Below, one piece after another: positions 60,283 through 64,000 of a DNA stretch of 64,000 nt. The stretch covers positions 1,054,001 to 1,118,000 of the forward strand of contig NZ_CP197171.1 in the NCBI RefSeq assembly GCF_052055485.1, read 5' to 3'. The notes under the pieces were generated by a model. It saw nothing but the letters and a program-made list of their open reading frames with translations, did no database searches and had not been told where the DNA came from. Both the position numbers and the translations under genes were made by a program. The stretch's first letter is position 1. The number at the start of each line of letters is the position of its first letter. The DNA is from Amphibacillus sp052055485. GTDB taxonomy: Bacteria; Bacillota; Bacilli; Bacillales; Amphibacillaceae.

Positions 60283-60569
60283 TTATTCACAAGCCTGTTA
60301 GTAATTCAATCTACATAGATGTGAATAACTATCCACAGCTTATCCACGTTCTGTGGATAGTCTTTCACAGAATAAAATATTTTTCTAAATTGTTAACAAT
60401 AATATTAGCAAAAAACGATAGAATTTGCAAGGTGATTCGACACTTATCCACAATTTCTCACATATGTTTTTAAAAATCATCCACAGGTAGTTAATATGTT
60501 ATTTATTTGTCTATATCTTGTGTGGATATTTTTTATATGTTTATTTTGACTTGAATAATTTGTGGACAA
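60283..60569. other. oriC DnaA-box cluster upstream of dnaA
   Basis: Exact boxes TTATTCACA (60283-60291), TGTGAATAA (60320-60328) and TTATCCACA (60444-60452) are accompanied by one-mismatch boxes at 60329, 60340, 60352, 60521 and 60561. The density and place between dnaA and rpmH match the incA/incB part of a Bacillus origin. The surrounding 60022-60772 region is very A+T rich and holds no gene. Confidence 0.9.
60402..60430 (-). promoter_or_regulatory. Promoter of dnaA
   Basis: On the minus strand TTGCAA (60425-60430), a 17-bp spacer and TAATAT (60402-60407). An exact DnaA box (60444-60452) lies 13 bp upstream of the -35 element, so DnaA itself could control it. Confidence 0.75.
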
Positions 60570-60684
60570 GTTGTTAAGATTAAGTAGCTTTAAATTTTTG
60601 CTGAATAATATAAATCAATAGCTTGTTAACAATAATATTAAAACTAACTTATTATTGTAGATAAACTTAAAAACCGAATTCTTG

Positions 60685-60714
60685 TTGACAGATAAAGAAG
60701 TTTTTACGTATAAT
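60685..60714 (+). promoter_or_regulatory. Promoter of rpmH operon
   Basis: TTGACA (60685-60690), an 18-bp spacer and TATAAT (60709-60714), both hexamers at consensus, about 58 bp before the rpmH ATG. Confidence 0.85.
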
Positions 60715-60772
60715 GTATTAGGTTAGGCAGTGTTATAGTTGATTTTTAATTCCTCAGGGGGTGTAATATAAT

Positions 60773-60907
60773 ATGAAACGCACATTTCAACCGAAAAACC
60801 GTCAACGTAAAAAAGTTCACGGATTTCGTTCACGTATGAGTACAAAAAACGGGCGTAATGTTTTGGCTCGTCGACGTAAAAAGGGAAGAAAAGTATTATC
60901 AGCATAG
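60773..60907 (+). CDS. rpmH: Ribosomal protein bL34
   Basis: A 44-residue, very basic ribosomal protein, MKRTFQPKNRQRKKVHGFRS through to GRKVLSA, typical of L34 in sequence and length. It belongs to the 50S subunit. AGGGGGTG lies 9 bp before the ATG. It starts the rightward operon rpmH-rnpA-yidC-jag on the side of the origin opposite dnaA. Confidence 0.98.
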   Translation: MKRTFQPKNRQRKKVHGFRSRMSTKNGRNVLARRRKKGRKVLSA

Positions 60908-60982
60908 GCCACTGACAACATTTCAGTGGTCTTTTTTCCACTTATAGAAGGGAAAATGGGTAGGAGATGGAGGGAATACAGT

Positions 60983-61321
60983 TTGCGTAAACAACATCGA
61001 TTAAAATCAAATAATGATTTTCAAAAAGTCTTCAAACATGGTCAATCATTTGCAAATCGACAACTAGTCCTGTATTATCTTCCAAAGCATGATCAATCAT
61101 ATTTTAAAGTAGGACTATCTGTTTCAAAGAAAATTGGAAATGCTGTGGTCAGAAATCAAGTCAAACGTTATCTTAGACAAGCTTTTCATGAATTGGAAGC
61201 AGACATTAAGCAGTCATATGATTTTGTGATCATTGCTCGAAAGCCAACGAAAGATATGAATTTTTATCAAATAAAAAAAAGTTTGACTCATGTGTTATCA
61301 AAATCAAAATTATTTTTGTAA
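60983..61321 (+). CDS. rnpA: Ribonuclease P protein component
   Basis: A 112-residue basic protein that helps the RNase P RNA trim tRNA 5' ends. The family RNR-like motif is AVVRNQVKRYLRQAFHE, and it starts MRKQHRLKSNNDFQKVFKHG, ending with KKSLTHVLSKSKLF. The start is a TTG at 60983 with GGAGGG eight bases before it; the longer open frame adds 19 unlike residues. It follows rpmH by 75 bp. Confidence 0.94.
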   Translation: MRKQHRLKSNNDFQKVFKHGQSFANRQLVLYYLPKHDQSYFKVGLSVSKKIGNAVVRNQVKRYLRQAFHELEADIKQSYDFVIIARKPTKDMNFYQIKKSLTHVLSKSKLFL

Positions 61322-61441
61322 GTAGAAAATTACTCAAATAAAAATATCCATGCTTGTTTGTAGTATTAATGATAAGATAATGATAAAATAACAAATGAGT
61401 TTTACATATATGTGTATCAATGTTTGTTAAGGAGGAAAATC

Positions 61442-62215
61442 ATGCGTAAAAAGGTCTTAATTGCGGTGGCCTTACTAGGTATAGTTTTACTGTTATCAGG
61501 TTGTGGAGATATTAATGAACCAATAACTGCTGAAAGTGAAGGGTTTTGGAACTCTTACTTTGTTTATCCTTTATCATGGATTATTATTAGGATAGCGGGA
61601 TTATTTAGTGGTAGCTTTGGATTAGCAATTATTGTGGTTACACTCGGATTTCGATTAATTTTAGTTCCATTAAACGTGAAACAATTAAAGAGTTCAAAAG
61701 CAATGCAAGAGATTCAACCTAAAATAAAAGAAATTCAAGAGAAATATAGTTCTAAAGATGCAAAAACACAAGAAAAATTACAGCAAGAACAAATGAAGCT
61801 ATTTAAAGAACATAATGTTAACCCGATGGCGGGTTGTTTACCAATGTTCGTTCAAATGCCAATTTTAATGGCTTTATATCAATCAATTATGCGAACCCCA
61901 GGATTACAGGATGGAACATTCTTATGGTTTGAGTTATCTCAACCCGATCCATTTTATATTCTACCAATTGTTGCAGCAGCTGCAACTTTCTTGCAACAAA
62001 AGCTAACGATGGCTGGGGCAAGTACAGGACAAGGAGCGGCTAATCCGCAGATGTCAATGATGTTATATATGATGCCAATTATGATTGGTGTTATGTCATT
62101 GTTTTTCCCTGCAGCGCTATCATTATATTGGGTAGTCGGTAATGTATTCATGGTTATACAAACAATTTTCATTAGAAAACCGTTTAAATTCCAACAAACT
62201 TCGGGAGGAAAATAA
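61442..62215 (+). CDS. yidC: Membrane protein insertase YidC (SpoIIIJ/OxaA)
   Basis: A 257-residue Gram-positive YidC lipoprotein. The signal ends VLLLSGC (Cys21), and five transmembrane helices follow. The conserved groove arginine lies in LGFRLILVPLN near residue 80; the C1 loop contains KEIQEKYSSKD and later MAGCLPMFVQMPILMALYQS. The protein inserts membrane proteins; SpoIIIJ-type members are needed for forespore sigma-G activity. AAGGAGG precedes the ATG at 61442. It is followed 2 bp later by jag. Confidence 0.95.
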   Translation: MRKKVLIAVALLGIVLLLSGCGDINEPITAESEGFWNSYFVYPLSWIIIRIAGLFSGSFGLAIIVVTLGFRLILVPLNVKQLKSSKAMQEIQPKIKEIQEKYSSKDAKTQEKLQQEQMKLFKEHNVNPMAGCLPMFVQMPILMALYQSIMRTPGLQDGTFLWFELSQPDPFYILPIVAAAATFLQQKLTMAGASTGQGAANPQMSMMLYMMPIMIGVMSLFFPAALSLYWVVGNVFMVIQTIFIRKPFKFQQTSGGK

Positions 62216-62217
62216 TT

Positions 62218-62841
62218 GTGAAACAGGTAACTGCTTCTGGACAAACTGTAAACGATGCGGTCCAATCAGCGTTACAGCAACTTAACACTACAGAGGACCA
62301 AGTCAATATTGAAATCATTGATGAAGGTAAAAAAGGAATGTTTGGTATTTTTGGTGCCAAACGCTCAATTGTTAAGGTAATGATCAAGGAAGATCCGATT
62401 GATCAAGCAGCAAAGTACCTAGAAGAAATTGCAAAGGCATTTTCTGAAGATGTTGTTATCCATGTGACTCGTGATGAGAATAATGTAACTTTTGATTTAT
62501 CAGGCAAAAAAATTGCCATGATTATTGGAAAACGTGGTCAAACTCTTAATGCCATTCAACATTTAGTACAGGTGATGTTGAATAGACATACGACAGAGTA
62601 TTTCCGTATTGTTGTTGATGCAGAAGGCTATCGTGAAAGACGTGAAGAAACACTGAAACAGCTAGCAGAGCGTTTAGCTGACAAAGCAGTTAAAATCAAA
62701 AAAAATGTCACATTAGAGCCGATGCCATCTTTTGAACGGAAAATTATTCATAGTATTTTACAAAATAATCCTGATGTTGAAACACATTCAGATGGTACAG
62801 ATCCTAATCGTTTTGTCGTTATTAAATCAATAGTAAAATAA
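62218..62841 (+). CDS. jag: RNA-binding protein Jag (KhpB)
   Basis: A 207-residue protein with an N-terminal Jag domain (KQVTASGQTVNDAVQSALQQ; residues 1-50, with KKGMFGIFGAKRS), a KH domain (KKIAMIIGKRGQTLNAIQHL, about 100) and an R3H domain (RRNTEYF-like block through MPSFERKIIHSIL, about 145-207). It binds RNA with KhpA in relatives and affects cell-wall elongation. A GTG start has GGAGG nine bases upstream. Confidence 0.95.
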   Translation: MKQVTASGQTVNDAVQSALQQLNTTEDQVNIEIIDEGKKGMFGIFGAKRSIVKVMIKEDPIDQAAKYLEEIAKAFSEDVVIHVTRDENNVTFDLSGKKIAMIIGKRGQTLNAIQHLVQVMLNRHTTEYFRIVVDAEGYRERREETLKQLAERLADKAVKIKKNVTLEPMPSFERKIIHSILQNNPDVETHSDGTDPNRFVVIKSIVK

Positions 62842-62891
62842 CTTTTTAAAAGAAGTTGGGCTAAAAGTAAAGAAAGTAGTTAGTTAAAAGG

Positions 62892-62937
62892 GCGAATGAT
62901 ATTCAATAAAATTGAATGGATCATTCGTCTTTTTATC
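62892..62937 (+). terminator. Terminator of rpmH-rnpA-yidC-jag operon
   Basis: Arms CGAATGAT-ATTCAA and TTGAAT-ATCATTCG form a stem followed by TCTTTTTAT. Confidence 0.82.
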
Positions 62938-62975
62938 ATTTAACTTTTACTTACTAAATTGAAGTGTTTAGTTGT

Positions 62976-63083
62976 CTTGAAAAGCAATAGGTGGCGTTTC
63001 GACGGGATCGACAGATAGGTCGATAGACCAAAAAACCTGTTAAATGACCTGCCAGTCCCTGCTTTTTTTTATTGCTTTTCAAG
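62976..63083. repeat. 108-bp element bounded by 14-bp perfect inverted repeats
   Basis: CTTGAAAAGCAATA (62976-62989) and its exact complement (63070-63083) enclose about 80 bp with internal pairing (ATCGAC with GTCGAT, AGGTC with GACCT) and GTCCCTGCTTTTTTTT at the end. It could be a structured RNA with a terminator, or a small non-autonomous mobile element. It encodes no protein. Confidence 0.6.
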
Positions 63084-63126
63084 TTAGTACAAGTCATGCC
63101 TCAGGGAAAATTGCCATATCTTACTC

Positions 63127-63341
63127 TGTGGATATTGTTATTATATAATGTTTAAAAAAATTTTATTTTGTATCAATCTTCTTTTCAGAAATATCATAAA
63201 AGTTGTTCCATGTTAATAAGTAGTTTTTCAAATTCAAATCTTATCCACTTGTTGATAAGATTTGAATTTTCTTATATTGCTTTTTTGTTAACATGTGAAT
63301 AAAAATAGTTAAGTTTTATGTGTATTCTATAATGTGGATAA
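63127..63341. other. Third DnaA-box group between jag and mnmE
   Basis: Exact boxes TGTGAATAA (63294-63302) and TGTGGATAA (63333-63341) and one-mismatch boxes TGTGGATAT (63127) and TTATCCACT (63241) lie within 215 bp. They are about 2.5 kb outside the dnaA-rpmH origin segment. Confidence 0.6.
63230..63269. other. Perfect 16-bp hairpin with a DnaA-like box in the loop side
   Basis: AAATTCAAATCTTATC and its complement are separated by eight bases, and the near-box TTATCCACT spans the stem-loop boundary. T-runs follow on the plus strand. No gene ends here, so it may be structural or a terminator of an unseen short transcript. Confidence 0.5.
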
Positions 63342-63486
63342 ATAGTGAGGGAAGTGGAAAAGTTGGATAGTATAAATACGTTTCATTTTTCTTTTTTTTA
63401 TGATACTCTATAACGTTAGTGAAACTAATTATTTTACTAAATTTTCTTTTACATTAAGATCAAATAAAAACTCAGCAAATATTTTC

Positions 63487-63600
63487 GATGGGACGAGTAA
63501 CCGCAGTCCCAAATCACTAAGATGGGACGAGTAACCGCAGCAAGGAATACGATGGAGCATTCGTGTCGCAGGAATGTGCTGTGCTGGTTCTGCGTCCTAG
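63487..63600 (+). repeat. Dispersed repeat copy with tandem duplication
   Basis: GATGGGACGAGTAACCGCAG occurs exactly twice at 63487-63506 and 63521-63540, 34 bp apart, followed by GATGGAGCATTCGTGTCGCA and GTTCTGCGTCCTAGG. The first block matches the 35514 and 24881 copies. It fills the gap before mnmE. Confidence 0.75.
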
Positions 63601-63717
63601 GAAAAGTAGATATTTTAAAGCCTTAAGTAAAAGAAAACTAATATACTTTTATTTAAAAATGAGTAAAAGCATGTTTTTCTAATAAATAGAGTCAATTTAA
63701 TGTTGGAGGTGACGAAA

Positions 63718-64000
63718 ATGGATTTCGATACAATTGCGGCTATATCAACACCGCTTGGAGAAGGAGCGATTGCGATTGTTCGTTTAAGTGGGGACCAAGC
63801 TTTAACAATCACAAATAAGATTTTTTCAGGCCGAGATTTATCAAAGGTAAATTCTCATACCATTCATTATGGTAAAATTATTGATTCGGAAACAAACGAA
63901 ATGATTGAAGAGGTTATGGTAAATGTGATGAAGGCTCCAAAAACATTTACTCGAGAAGATGTTGTTGAAATTAATTGTCATGGTGGGTTAGCATCTGTTA
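63718..64000 (+). CDS. mnmE: tRNA modification GTPase MnmE, N-terminal fragment
   Basis: Ninety-four residues are visible before the window ends. The start MDFDTIAAISTPLGEGAIAI and VRLSG, then KTFTREDVVEINCHGG, are the tetrahydrofolate-binding N-terminal domain of MnmE (TrmE/ThdF). With MnmG it modifies the wobble uridine of several tRNAs. GGAGGTGACGAAA precedes the ATG. The GTPase domain lies beyond the window. Confidence 0.95.
   Translation, partial: MDFDTIAAISTPLGEGAIAIVRLSGDQALTITNKIFSGRDLSKVNSHTIHYGKIIDSETNEMIEEVMVNVMKAPKTFTREDVVEINCHGGLASV

Noticed and set aside
60723..60941. Open frame of 72 codons antisense to rpmH
   Set aside because: It is the mirror of the rpmH coding region and promoter, not a separate gene.
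63487..63540. Short CRISPR array from the repeated 20-mer
   Set aside because: Only two units 34 bp apart, no cas genes, and the unit recurs elsewhere as a single dispersed motif.

Overview
This window is a chromosomal replication-origin region of a low-GC, endospore-forming Firmicute of the Bacillaceae. The gene order closely follows the Bacillus subtilis origin region. Sporulation is indicated by csfB, bofA, a spore cortex-lytic LysM/GH18 enzyme, a GerA-type germinant receptor operon, an sspO-like SASP gene, and promoters that look sigma-F, sigma-E and sigma-G dependent. The acidic exported proteins (OppA, DacA, YabE) would suit an alkaliphilic or halotolerant bacterium of the Amphibacillus/Halolactibacillus type, but the genus is a guess.

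Layout. Positions 1-2.2 kb: a beta-glucoside PTS operon (IIA, 6-phospho-beta-glucosidase, IIB, start of IIC) behind a cre-like site. 2.2-9.1 kb: sspO-like gene, an acetyltransferase, yabE, tatD, a DUF4269 gene, metG. 9.3-16.4 kb: abrB facing the conserved block tmk-darA-yaaR-holB-ricT-yabA-trmN6-yazA-rsmI, with csfB upstream of tmk. 16.4-22.3 kb: oppDFBCA, richer in GC than its surroundings, where B. subtilis has xpaC-yaaN-yaaO. 22.7-24.6 kb: a P1B-type metal ATPase with altered signature residues. 25-29.7 kb: bofA-yaaL-recR-yaaK-dnaX, the SRP RNA and tadA. 30-37.3 kb: yaaH, a gerA-type operon with a fourth small 2-TM gene, dgk and dck. 37.3-42.8 kb: speG-like gene, tRNA-Ser(UGA), an ABC transporter with a convergent two-component system, and an aldo-keto reductase. 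43-50.6 kb: serS with its T-box, pdxS (no pdxT beside it), dacA, guaB and an HD-GYP-like protein. 50.6-60 kb: gyrA, gyrB, remB, recF, yaaA, dnaN, dnaA, with no rRNA operon between gyrA and guaB. 60-64 kb: oriC DnaA boxes, then rightward rpmH-rnpA-yidC-jag and the start of mnmE.

How it works together. DnaA-box clusters lie on both sides of dnaA, and triplet repeats next to boxes in the dnaA-dnaN gap mark the probable unwinding site. Nearly all genes point away from the origin. Replication factors (dnaA, dnaN, recF, gyrB, gyrA, dnaX, holB, yabA) and nucleotide-supply genes (dgk, dck, tmk, guaB) share this zone with spore development and germination genes. Several intergenic gaps hold a degenerate dispersed repeat family whose hairpins double as terminators.

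The most interesting items are the unannotated sspO-like gene with an exact sigma-G promoter match, the 2-TM gene ending the germination operon, the 11-bp-phased repeats before the ABC transporter, the terminator-like hairpin in the dnaA leader, a third DnaA-box group beyond jag, and a 108-bp inverted-repeat element near mnmE. No wholly novel multi-gene system could be demonstrated. All calls come from reading the sequence; no database search was run.
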